Source: Nipponacmea schrenckii (lineage: Eukaryota > Mollusca > Gastropoda > Lottiidae). Taken from it: a stretch of DNA of 64,000 nucleotides. The position numbers and the translations under genes were made by a program. Below, one piece after another: positions 35,575 through 47,909 of this stretch (position 1 is the stretch's first letter; each line of letters starts with the position of its first letter). The notes beneath the pieces are model-generated. The model was not told where the DNA came from. It ran no database searches and saw only the letters and a list, made by a program, of their open reading frames with translations. The stretch spans positions 9,176,001-9,240,000 of the forward strand of contig JAUJPP010000012.1 of the NCBI GenBank assembly GCA_030562195.1, written 5' to 3'.

Positions 35575-37670
35575 ATGGCAAATAAATTTGGTTTAGGAAA
35601 CTTAAAGAATGATGCTCCTACATAAACGCTTAATAAATTCAATCATATTTTGTAGATCAAACTGGAGACACACTTCAAGGTGATATAGATATGAATAATT
35701 TCAAAATAATTAATTTAAGATTTCCTCAACAGAAAAAAGATGCAATAAATAAAGCTTATTTAACTCAAACAACTAAAAGTTTACATCAAAAAATAACTTT
35801 ATTAGATAAAGATAGTAAAAATCAATTAGAAAATCATCAAAAACTTTAAGATTCACATCATAAAAAACTAGAAAGTTATCAACAACAATTAGCTAATATA
35901 GACGATAACACTCAGTTGGATAGAATAAATTTATTAATATCACAACTAGACGAAAAAATTACAAAGCAAAAATCAGATATTAAACAACTGATAGGTAACA
36001 TTAAACCAGGTATAAATGAGGAAAGATTGAAACAAGAATTAGCTACTCTTGAAACGAAACTCAATGATGATAATGATCTAACAGAAATTAATACCTATAT
36101 TCAACAACAATTAGTTAATGTGGTTGATAAATCTCAGTTACAAAATTTAAATTTATTAATATCTCAACTAGACGATAAAATTACCAAACAAAAGTTAAAT
36201 GTTAAAGATCTAATAAGTAACATCAAACCAGGTGTAAATGAAGAAAAATTAAAACAAGAATTAACTAATCTAGAGACGAAACTTAATGATGACAGTAAAC
36301 TAACAGAAATTAAAACTTATGTTCGACAATAATTAGTTAATGTGGTTGATAAAACTCGGTTACAGAATTTAATTTCATTAATATCCAAATTAGATGATAG
36401 AATTACAAAAGAGAAAATAGATTTGAAACAACTAATAGATAATATTAAACCAGGTATAAGCGAAGAGAGACTGAAACAAGAATTGTCTAAATTAGAAACT
36501 AATAATAACAACGAGCTTACAGAAATTAAAACCTATATTCAACAACAATTAGTTAGTGTAGCCGATAAAACTCAATTACAAAATTTAAATTTATTAATAA
36601 CCCAATTAGATGATAAAATTACCAAACAAAAATCAAATGTAAAACTAATAGCTAATATTAAACCAGGTGTAAGCGAAGAAAAATTAAAACAAGAATTATC
36701 TGATCTAGAAACTAAACTAAATGATAACAATGAACTAACAGAAATTAAAACCTATATCGAACAGCAATTGGCTAATGTAGTAGACAAAGCACAGTTAGAG
36801 AGATTAAGATCATTAATATTTCAATTAGATCGAAAAATTGAGTCAAGAGACATAAAAAATGAAAAAATGATTCAAGTAATTAATAAAAAAAATTCTACCT
36901 AAAGAAACTTATTTTACTTTACCCTTTAATGATGGTATTTTAGAAAAGTATGGATTTGTTGCGAAAAATGTAGGAAGATTAATTGAGCCATCTAAATTTA
37001 AAGCTGTTTTTGAGGAAAGTAACGTTGCAAGATTTGAGTTGAATTTGACAGATAATTTTGATACGGTTATTACCATATTATTTCCTTTTAAATTGAAAAT
37101 AAAGTCAGTAATTGAAAATGAAAATAAAAAATGTATTCAAAATCTAAATAATGTAATATATACAGCAAAAATTTTCACAATAACAAAGGGAGGAAAAACA
37201 GAAATGATTACTAGCTTTTCCGTAGGTAGTAAAAACAGTAAACCTATCGAAATCGAACTTGATACAGATTTTGTCGATGGATTGGAATATGAAATAACCT
37301 GTAATATGATATTTGATGGTGGTATGCTTAATAGAAAAAAATTCCACTTCTCATTACTGAATACCATTTATATTTCCTGGATTTGATATTAATGACAAAT
37401 GAAAAACCACAAAGTGTAAATGTGATAAATAATAAGGATTTACAAAAGGAAGGAAGAAAAAAATATACATTTTTGAAATGGAAAGAATTTGAACACATAA
37501 GATTTTATTTTGATTTTGATAATATTTTTACTTCAATTGATATTCATAAATCTCAAGTAAATAAAACATTTGTAACAGCTCCCATATTTATAAAAGAAAA
37601 TAATGAAAATAAAGATTACTTTGCACGTTTTAAAATAGAAAGTATAAAGAACTGATACCACGGTCAAGAC
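35575..37670 (+). pseudogene. Coiled-coil fibre-like Polinton protein with ~74-residue repeats
   Basis: Starts ATG 35575 (MANKFGLGNLKNDAPT), then GDTLQGDIDMNNFKIINL ... NKAYLTQ, a motif typical of tail- or fibre-type attachment proteins. Next come four repeats of 72-74 residues and a partial fifth, starting at codons 35904, 36126, 36348, 36564 and 36783. Each has LxxLxLLISQLDDKITKQK, NIKPGVxEEKLKQEL and LTEIxTYIQQQL, with a predicted coiled coil. The C-terminal part (36900-37386, then another frame to 37655) is beta-rich, with FDGGMLNRKKFHFS, and could be the head. Stops at about 35624, 35847 and 36330 plus shifts near 36900 and 37380 inactivate it. Role as a virion spike is inferred. Confidence 0.65.
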
Positions 37671-37805
37671 TTTTACCTACAAATTTTAATTATATACCTC
37701 AATTAGAGATATCAATTATTATAGAATATCTTGGTTACAGAAACAAAGACAATAAAGTATTTTTGTCTACGAAAAACATTGGTTTATCACAAATACAGTT
37801 AATTT
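37671..37805 (+). other. Tail of fibre-like gene region
   Basis: Residual coding-like codons (for example LEISIIIEYLGYRNKD in one frame) continue to about 37806, where the Pearl-like insertion begins. Confidence 0.4.
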
Positions 37806-39857
37806 AATTCTTAAAAGATAGCTTGCCAGGCAAGGTAACATACGCCCACTAGCAGCATTGAATTTGAGAAATAAATAGAGTAATAACTTAAAAAACATTC
37901 ACTGAATTAATATTGAAGTTAAGGGCAAAAACTCAAAAACTGTTCATGGAAAATTGTCAAATTAGAACTTGACCACCATCTTATCTATTTCAATACTCAA
38001 GTTTCATCAAATCTATTAAAAAATTGTAGCTTATTTTGCACCCACAAATATTTTTGACGCAATTTTACTAAGTCAAGGGCAATAACCCAAAAACCATTTG
38101 TTAAAAAGAGTCAGAAATTCAAACTTGACTAATGTCTTATCAATTCTGATGCTTACAACAAGTTCCATCAAAATCCTTTGAAAATTAAAGCGTCTTATTG
38201 CAACCACAATAGAATTTTGACGCAATTTTACTAAGTCAAGGGCAATAACTTAAAACAATTCATTGGAGGATTTATTGCATCGAAACTAAAATTTTGACAA
38301 GATTTTTCTATGTCAAGGGCAATAACTCAAAAACCGTTCATGCAATAATTTCCATTTTCGAACTTGACGCAGATATCATCAATATATACATGTATACCCA
38401 GTTTCATTAAAATCGGATAAAAACTGTAGCTTCTATTGTGGATACAACCCGAATTTGACGCATTTTTACTAAGTCAAGGGCAATAACTCTAAAACCGTTC
38501 ATGCGAAAATTTCCATTTTCGAACTTGACCGAGATATCATCAATATATACATTTATACCAAGTTTCATTAAGATCGGATAAAAACTGTAGCCTCTATTGT
38601 GGATACAACCCAAATTTGACGCGTTTTTACTAAGTCAAGGGCAATAACTCAAAAACCGCTCATGCGATTATTTCTATTTTCGAACTTGACCGAGATATCA
38701 TCAATATATACATGTTATACCAAGTTTCATTAAGATCGGATAAAAACTGTAGCCTCTATTGTGGATACAACCCAAATTTGACGCTTTTTCACTAAGTCAA
38801 GGACAATAACTCAAAATCCGTTCATTCGAGAATTTCCATTTTCAAACTTGACCGAGATATCATCAATATATACATGTATACCAAGTTTCATTAAGATCGG
38901 ATAAAAACTGTAGCTTCTATTGTGGATACAACCCAAATTTGACGCGATTTTACTAAGTCAAGGGCAATAACTCAAAAACCGTTCATGCGATAATTTCCAT
39001 TTTCGAACTTGACCGAGATATCATCAATATATACATGTATACCAAGTTTCATTAAGATCGGATAAAAACTGTAGCCTCTATTGTGGATACAACCCAAATT
39101 TGACGCGTTTTTACTAAGTCAAGGGCAATAACTCAAAAACCGTTCATGCGATAATTTCTATTTTCGAACTTGACCGAGATATCATCAATATATACATGTA
39201 TACCAAGTTTCATTAATATGGGATAAAAACTGTAGCCTTTATTGTGGATACAAACCAAATTTGACACGTTTTTACTAATTCAAGTGCAATAACTCAAAAA
39301 CCGTTCATGCGATAATTTCTATTTTCGAACTTGACCGAGATATCATCAATATATACATGTATACCAAGTTTCATTAATATGGGATAAAAACTGTAGCCTC
39401 TATTGTGGATACAACCCAAATTTGACGCGTTTTTACTAAGTCAAGGGCAATAACTCAAAAACCGTTCATGCGATAATTTCTATTTTCGAACTTGACCGAG
39501 ATATCATCAATATATACATGTATACCAAGTTTCATTAATATGGGATAAAAACTGTAGCCTTTATTGTGGATACAAACCAAATTTGACACGTTTTTACTAA
39601 TTCAAGTGCAATAACTCAAAAACCGTTCATGCGATAATTTCCATTGTCGAACTTGACCGAGATATCATCAATGTATACATGTATACCAAGTTTCATTAAG
39701 ATCGGATAAAAACTGTAGCCTCTATCGTGGATACAACAAATGTGGACGGACCGACGGACCGACGGACGGACGTACGGACGGACGGACGGACGGACGGACG
39801 GACGGACGGACAGGGGCGACGGCAATATACGTCCACATTTCCATGTGGGTGTATAAA
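37806..39857 (+). mobile_element. Inner Pearl-like element nested in the Polinton
   Basis: Starts near AAAGATAGCTTGCCAGGCAAG (palindrome) and TACGCCCACT, then degenerate cores (37900-38400) and about nine 161-bp cores (38411-39720). A 60-bp ACGG/ACGT-rich microsatellite (about 39748-39811) and the conserved 3' end with ATACGTCCACATTTCC and GTGGGTGTATAAAA follow. Core periodicity 161-162 was read at 38572, 38734, 38895, 39056 and 39217. Same family as the outer element that hosts the Polinton. Confidence 0.85.
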
Positions 39858-40309
39858 AATGAATACCGAAGAATTAAACACACAGAATTTACAAGATGTT
39901 ATGATGCGTAAAAAAAAATAGTTAAAAGGAGAATTCAATCATTATAAAAAGTTAACAAAATGTTGGAGTGGGATAGACACTACTTTTAAAACTGTAAGTG
40001 TTATACCAGCTTGTCTTATAGCAACAGCATCCACTGTAACAGCTTAGGAGCTCTTGCAGCTATTCAAACATCTTCATGTGGTTTAATTACTATTGGGTTT
40101 ACCTCTAAAAGAAATTATATTACAAAACCATATCAAATTTAATAAGAACATATTTAGATAAATTATTCATTTTTTTCGAAAGGAGCAAATCTGATAAAAT
40201 AATTACCATAGAAGAACTTGAAGAATTTAATGAAATATTCGATGAATTGTTAACAAAAATTGAATCCTTAAAAATAGAACATAAAAAATTGAAAAAGAAA
40301 CATGACTAA
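39858..40309 (+). pseudogene. Putative membrane-associated Polinton protein
   Basis: Three frames join into a small protein: MNTEELNTQNLQDVM ... KGEFNHYKKLTKCWSGIDTT, a hydrophobic segment (VSVIPACLIATASTV ... GALAAIQTSS) and a charged coiled tail EELEEFNEIFDELLTKIES-x-KKKHD ending TAA 40307-40309. Small proteins of this plan (basic N-terminus, Gly/Ala-rich hydrophobic middle, helical tail) sit beside PolB in many invertebrate Polintons; function unknown. Stops at 39918 and about 40045, plus two shifts. Confidence 0.5.
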
Positions 40310-40315
40310 ATTAAT

Positions 40316-42489
40316 TTGAAAAAAGCACCTAATGCTGTAAAACCGAAGAAAAAAATTGACAATGAATTTTTTGAAAATGTGGTTTCTGATATAATTGAAG
40401 AGTTTAATACTTTTAATGGACAAATTGAAATCGATGGAAAAATTTTTGAAGATGGTGAATTCAAACAAAATATGAATTTATCTTTCTTTAATGTTCAAAT
40501 GATTACTAGAGTTGTCAATAATATGAGTGAAAAATCAGATAGTTCAGATTGGTATTTTACTGGTCATATAATATATCGTAAAGATGATTTCAAACCAATC
40601 AAAAGATCAAATATAGGAAAAGGCACTCAATTGCTATTTACAATCAATGAAAACGTTGGAGAATATTGTTATATTCCAACTGACTTAGCGTGTTTTATTA
40701 AATGTGTTAATTATGTTTTGAAACGAGATTTAACAAACGAATTTAATAAATTTATTTATTCCTATGCAAAACATAACAGAAAGGGAATTATGACTCAAGC
40801 TCGAATCGGAGAATTCAATGAAAAAATGAAACTTCGTTTCAAATTTATAATCCTAAAGATAGAACTTTATATACTAGAAAAATAAACACTCCATCAGAAC
40901 GGGTTTTGTATTTACACAATAATCATTTCTGTTTGATAAAAAGAGATAACAAAAGTTTAGGAATAAAAGAAATAGAAGATAACTATCAACAAGTATGGAA
41001 AACCTGTGTTGACGAAAACATTGAACTTGTTTCCGAATTTAATCCAGCGTCAATGTCACAAAACACCCAACCTGAAACTCTTTATTCTTGGAATTCTGAG
41101 ACGTATACAGAAAAAGAAACTGGTAAAACAATACCATATGCATGTTCTTTAGTCAATTTGGAAAAGCTGCGAAAAATATTAGAACGAATAAATTGTCGTT
41201 TTCCACATCTAAAACCTACAGATAATATTCCTGAAGAATTATATGAAAAAATAATGAATATAGTTCATATATTTGTAGATACAGATTGTGTAGATCAAAT
41301 GTTAAAATATTTAGGAAATGTTGATCAAAAACAATTAACTTTAGTTTCTCATAATGGTAGTGGTTTTGATAATTGGATTATTATTAAAAATATGTCAAAA
41401 TTAACTCACTGTCCTCTCAAAACCACAAGAGGCATACTTCGTTTACCAATATCTAATATATTTACAGAAAAGTCTTTACAGAAAAAATGGAATTATGAAA
41501 AGAAGTTTAACAACAATAACAATTATCTTCAAAAATTAAATTTCACTTGTTCATATCAACATGTAGCAAGACGTTTAAAAGATTGGGGAAAATCATCAGA
41601 ATTACCAATGAATTTAAGAAAGATTGATTTAGATATTGCGTCTATAAACGAATCAAATTGGGAGTCCCGAAGAGAAGAATGGGAACCTTATGCTAAAAGA
41701 GATACGATATGTTTAGGTGTATGTTTGATCGAATACAATCAAGCTATGACATCTAAGATAAATCAAAGTGTAATAAATAATTTAACAGCTCCCGCCTTAT
41801 CTCTTAAAGGTTGGTATCATCTGTATAGAAAAAGTATATTCTCACGTCGATCCGTTCATCAGACGTTATGTCAGACGTTCTGTAAAAGGAGGTAGAGTTT
41901 CTGCAAACATAATAAAATTCAAATCGGATAAATTAGATGAAATTTGTAAAGTACTACAACATCATTTAAATACAACTGATTCTGATATAATTGAGTTATT
42001 CAAAAAATACCAAGAGTCTACTAAAGATTTTAACGAAGAGTTGAAGAAAATCTCTTGTTCTAAATTATGGCATTTGACGCTAACGGTCTTTATGCCTCTG
42101 CTATGTGTGATGGTGAATACCCAAAAGCTGAATCAGCAAGAGCTTTAAAAGATTATGAAAAGGAAGAATTTGTAAAGCTTTTCAATAAACAACAATTTAG
42201 ACCAAGGTGTGCTATTTTATCTGTTTGGTTTGAGTATCCAAAAAATATGTTTTTTCAACCAATACCAGCCAAACACAAAATAACTTACACTGTTATAGAG
42301 GATGATAAACCCCAAACAAAATCTGGTGATAAGATAAGATTTAGAAATGTTGACGACATACAGGAAAATGTTCGAGCTGGTGGAAACGTTATCAAAATAT
42401 TAGATGGGATAGTCTATGAAGAAATTTTCAAAACACCTCCTTTTAAAGACTATGTTTTACCTTTAAAGGAAGAAAGAAACAAATATAAA
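40316..42489 (+). pseudogene. Polinton family B DNA polymerase, 5' part
   Basis: Protein-primed replicative polymerase in relatives. No ATG at the apparent start (TTG 40316). Proofreading domain: LYSWNSETY, where the first metal-binding acid of Exo I appears as Asn; SHNGSGFDNWI (Exo II); YAKRDTICLG (Exo III). Then a linker RRSVKGGRVSANI in a shifted frame (41860-41905) and palm motif A FDANGLYASAM at 42070-42102. Frameshifts at about 40840, 41845 and 42060. The coding sequence stops at 42489, where the module block begins, and resumes at 52045. The frame phase on the two sides is compatible. Confidence 0.88.
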
Positions 42490-43818
42490 CTAGAACTGTG
42501 AACAGCTCCGAGCGTGGCAACTATGCGTTATCCCATGGATTTCGAACATTTTGAAACTTCTAACCTGCTAGCTTTCAATTCCGGTACTTTTCAGCCTCCA
42601 ATTGTGGAACAAGCGTAACAATATTGTTAGATCTATAGACAGCTGATGTCAAGGCCATTCTATATGGAAAATTTCAAGGTCATTGAAGGTGAAGGTCACA
42701 AGATTTAGAATTTCAAATTTTTAAAAAATTCAAACGGGCATAAATAATAAATGACGGACTAATTAAATTTTAAAGAAAATTTGCCATTCTTGGAAAAATT
42801 GCGCATGCGCAACTAGCAATTGGGGGATACAAATTATTTTGTATAGCTAATATATACTGTTTTTGCTTACATTCTTGAATTACACGGGAAGTAGGGTCGC
42901 CTGAAATGAGATAAAAAACCGGAAGTCCCCACGCCCAAACCGGAAGTGATCAAAAAATTTTGATGATATATTTTTAATTGTGTTGCGTATTTATCTATAT
43001 CCTGTAAATTTCAGATCGATCCGAACATTAGAGCCCGAAAGTGTAATATAACCGTCCAAAATTGCAAAATAGTCAGATTTCGGTGGGCTATAAAACCGGA
43101 AGTTAATATTTGTCATGCAATATCAGCACATCTATAGACAGCTGAGGTCAAGGACATTCTACATCTCAAATGTCAAGGTCATTGAAGGTCAAGGTCACGA
43201 GATATAGAGTTTTAAATTTTTGAAAAATTCGAACGGGCATAAAAAAAAATTCAAATTCGAAAATCAAAATTCTGTTCCCAACATTTTTTAGATAAAGTAT
43301 CAAGCTTTTGATAGACACCAAAATCATAAAAATCGGTCAATAATTGGCGGACTTATTAAATTTTTAAGAAAATTTGCCATTTTCGAAAACTGCGCATGCG
43401 CAACATTCAATTTAATTTTTCTTCATCTCAGGGGATTAAAATCATTTAGTATAGCTTAAATATACTGTTTTTGTTTAGATTCTTGAATTACATGGGAAGC
43501 AGGGTCGCCCGACATGAGACGAAAAAACCGGAAGTCCCCACGCCCAAACCGGAAGTGATCAAAAAATTTTGATGATGTAGTTTTAATTGCGCTGCCTATC
43601 TATCTATATCCTGTAAATTTCAGACCGATCCGACTATTAGGGCCCGAGCTAGCTTGAAATCTTATTTGCATATTATGCAATTAGCCACTTTCGGGTTAGC
43701 GAAAATATTATGTTAGATATTCATTTTTGATTCCAGCCCATATAAAAACCATTGGTGAAAACAAAAATAGTCTATCTTTTTCCGTTTGGGCTAGCGAGCT
43801 TCCCAAAAAAAAAAAAAA
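42490..43818 (-). mobile_element. Helitron-like module C3, inverted
   Basis: Reverse-complement copy of C1/C2 from CTAG-AACTGTGAACAG (42490) to the poly-A before the next CTAG (43819). Contains TGCGCATGCGC (about 42801 and 43390) and paired ACCGGAAGT boxes. First unit of the block interrupting PolB. Confidence 0.65.
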
Positions 43819-46800
43819 CTAGAACCGTTAGACGGTACCAAGGCAGTGCGCGTCCCTTCTATTGCATGTGTGAAACGTTGCATTTATAATATCCAATTCC
43901 ATAATAATAACTAGACCTGTTTGTAACAATTGTGCAGCTTCCGAGATATTTAGAATGCGTTATATCTCCTGGCTGTCATTTAAAATAGAACGTAATCACG
44001 CCTACTCAGTATACTCAGTATAATGACTTGTTTTGATTGGTTGCGATACTTAAACTGGAAATGTCAAAATTTGTCTTGACCAAACGATAAGAAATTAACA
44101 CAATTTGACTTTTTGCCCTGTTGCATTATCTTCTTAACTCTTCTTGTAACATTTATATCTGTTTAATTAGTGTGTAAAACAAAACGTCGAAAAAACAAAT
44201 TTGTGGTCATAAAGGGACATAACACCTTATTTGAGAATACAAATTGATCTCGGATTAAATTAACTTTCCAGATCGTTGATACTTTTAATTTGTTTATTTA
44301 TTTATTTATCAATCTTAATTTAGGTGTAGTAGGAACATTAGATCCTGCGATTTGTGGCAAGTTGCCATGGTATAACATAGAGCCATCAAATTAACAGCGC
44401 GGCTTTACATCTTTAAGAGAGTATTTTATAGAGTTGCGTCCCTTATACCACTAGTCCTCTCAACTGTACATTATTTTTGCTTAAGAGAATATCATTTAAA
44501 ATTCTAAAGGTTGTCATTTCCTTCCAAATATTCCATATCATACATCGCCCACAACGAGAAATGAACAATCATTCCTTTTATTTAAGATATATAATATCTT
44601 TGAATCATTTTAACTGGATTAATTTTTAATCGTAAAAAAATCAAAATCAAAATAACAATTCAAAAATCGGTTTCCATATATATTTCGGCAATAGATTCTA
44701 TATACATGTACATCAAAATAACACAAATTGAATTATCTTCCGAGACCCTATTTCGATTTAAAGAGTTAGTATAGAAGAAATTACAAAATTTGCAAATTTA
44801 AAACGTGCAATTTTGATCAAAAATCAAGTGTTATACACCATTGGAAAGAATAACTAGACCTGTTTGTAACAGTTCTGCAGCTTTCGGGCTATTTAGAATT
44901 TGTTGGTCTCCTGGCTGTCATTTAAGGATGTAGATTGATTTTGCGATTATTGGGAGAGATGATTTATTCATGATTTAACACGTGACATTTGAGCTTGTTA
45001 ATAGACTGGCAATCATTAAGGTTTGTGATGTAAAAATATCTGGGCTTAACCACGCCCACAAAGTCCATTGACTTGTCTTGGAAACTTCAACTGGAAATGT
45101 CAAAATTTGTGAATTGACCGTTTTATAGGAAAAATTCGCAAATTTTAAATGCCGATAAACCGAAAGTTTACATTTTGCTATAAAGCTTAATATGTCATTG
45201 GATAGAACGTATCACATATGTACAGGTATAAAGATCGCCAAAGGTCAACGTCACAATATACACCTTCGAAGTTTTTATAATTTTTAATCGTAATTAAATC
45301 AAAATCAAATTAAAAATTCAAAAATCAGTTTCCATATAAATTTCGGCAATCGGTTATAGATTCTATATACATGTCCATCAAAATAACACATATTGACTGA
45401 TCCTCCGAGACCCTATTTCGATTGAAAGAAAAATACACACAGTGATGTAAAATATCTGGGTTTAACCACGCCCACAAAGTCTAATGACTTGTTTTGATTG
45501 GTTGGGGATACTTTAACTGGAAATGTCAAAATCTGTGTCTTGACCAAAAGATAAGAAATTAACACAATCAGATTTTATGACCTGTTGCATTTATATCTGT
45601 TTAATTAGAGTGTAATTTTATTCTTAAACTTTTCGCAATTTTTATTTATACATAATGATTTATATATTGCTTGAAAGCTGGGAATTTGCACATTATAAAT
45701 CTGTTCGAATTTTGTTTTTAAGTTAAATAGAACTAAATATAAAAAAATATGAATGTTAAAATCGCTTATTTTCTACTAGGCGTATTTTCATCAGTTTTCG
45801 GTCTATAGCTAAAATAAAGATATTGTTAGAAAGCTGATAAAAATCACACCCAATAATGTCAATTAGAATGTTGCCAAGAGTCTTGTTCATGAGATATAAC
45901 CATCTAAAGATACGAGAAATATGCAAATTACCAATTTTTGGATCCCTATTAATCCATATGTTCTGTACTAAAATTAGAAATCAAGGTATCATATGAACCT
46001 TTAGCCAATGAAGATGATTGTGTAGAAAAATAAAGGATGCATATTAGTAAGTTAGTCCTCTTCGTTCCTTGAATAGGAGAATAGGGCTGCTACAGACGTT
46101 CTCCATCTCACTCTATTATGAGCTGTTCTTTTTGCTTCATTCCAGGTCTTGCCAATCCTTCCTAGCTCTTTCAGTCTTATTCTTTTCAAGCTATGTAAAG
46201 GTCGTCCTTGTCTTCTATGCCCTTGGGGATTCCAGTCCAGTGCAGTGTTGTTTTGAGATCAAAAGGATGCACATGGTAGAGTTCAAAAGTTATGAACTTT
46301 CAGACGGAAGTCAGTTTTGAAAAACTTTGGCAGGACCTGGTCCAAAGACAAATTTGAAATCGAAAAATATGCCACTAGAGGACCTAGAAAATTATCCAAA
46401 TTATATTTTAAAACAAGTCTGAAAAAATAGGATTAAAAATGGCGGACGAGTAGTATTTTTCCAATAATTTGCATATTTCAAGATGGCGATCAAACGGTTA
46501 GGAATTTGATATATGGCATACATACAAAATGAAGATATTGATGGTACTAATTCTCTGGAATAAAAAAATTGCAAGTTTGTGCAAAAATTTAATCCGAAAA
46601 TTCCGATTTCTGTGATTTTCTTCATTTTTTGGTCATTTTCGGACGTTTCCGGCTAATTTTGGAAAATGTTTTATCGGAATCTTTAATGATAATTTTTTGT
46701 CTACTCATCTACCAATTTTTGTGAAAAAATAAGACGTAAATTTAAAAAAAAAAAAACGTGCTTTTTACATAAATCACGCACAATTAATATAGAACTAAGA

Positions 46801-47909
46801 ACAAAATTTTCAAATATTAAAAAGCGCAATTTTGATCAAAATATAAAGTGTTATACACCATTGGGAAAAAATAAATTACGCGTAATAAGGACATAAAAGA
46901 AATTTTGACGTATGTAAATTAGGTCACGTGACAGAGCTCTTTTGAAGTTAAAAAGTGCAATTTTCAAATGGCTGTAAAACCGGAATTTGACATTGCACAC
47001 CACAAATGAAGACATCAATGGATAGATCTCGACAAAGGCAACAACTTTTGTGCAGGTCACATGGTCACCAAAGGTCAAGGTCACGGTATATGAACGTTGG
47101 AAAATTAGGCACTGAGTGAAAAAAAAGAACCGGAAATGAAAGGTAAGCTAAATCGAAATTCAAAATTCGGCTTCCTAAGAATTTTTAGCAATCGATTGAA
47201 GATTACATAGACATCAAAATAACAATTGTCCGATTAACCCCTAAGACCCAATTTTTCACTTTACAAAAGTAAGTGGTTTAATGATGGCGACTGACCTGTT
47301 ACTTCCGGTTCAATTTTTGTTAATTATAAAATCATTATAGGTTAATAGTAACTAATTGCAAAAAAAAAAATTCAAATATCTTTAGAATTCCGGAAGTGAA
47401 AATTCGAAGTTTAGCGACGTATGACGCCGAAACCGGAAGTGATGTCGACATTTTGAAAACAGATTTTTCTTGACAAGAAAAATGTTTATCTAACTGCAAA
47501 TTTTGATTTCGATCTAATCAAAATTGCAGAAGTTAGAAAAAGTGTTAAATTTTAAAATTCAAAAGTCAGCAACAAAAGTAAAAATTTCAAAATTTTTAAA
47601 CTGCTATTCTGTAAATCTAAGTTATAAGTAGTAAATAAAAAAAGTCCGAACCAGATTAGATAAAAAAAACGAGCCGTGAGTTAGTAAACAAAAATAAAAT
47701 TTGTGACGTTCTACGTCATTTCCGGTAAAACAAAAATGCGTCATTTTACATTTAAACAACAACGAGCACTAGATTACGTCACAATATCACGCCAGATTGT
47801 GTAAGACATTTGCAGTTATGGCTGGGGAGCGTGACCAGAAAAAGACAAAAAAAAAAAAAAAAATAGTCATTTCGAAAACAAAGCAGTGCGTTCGAAGAAC
47901 GCACTGCAA
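43819..47909 (-). mobile_element. Helitron-like module B2, inverted
   Basis: Reverse-complement copy of B1, with CTAG-AACCGTTAGACGGT at its left and the 25-nt hairpin (about 47887-47911) at its right. Includes the captured LINE tail near 46056-46260. Confidence 0.7.

Noticed and set aside
33345..39720. CRISPR-like array from regular 161-bp repeats
   Set aside because: Units are contiguous without spacers and belong to Pearl-like element cores in a eukaryotic genome.
39727..39921. ORF with repeated DGRTDGRTDG
   Set aside because: Translation of the ACGG microsatellite, not a protein repeat.
46069..46320. 83-codon plus-strand ORF in module B2 (and 50154-50336)
   Set aside because: Antisense shadow of the captured LINE tail.
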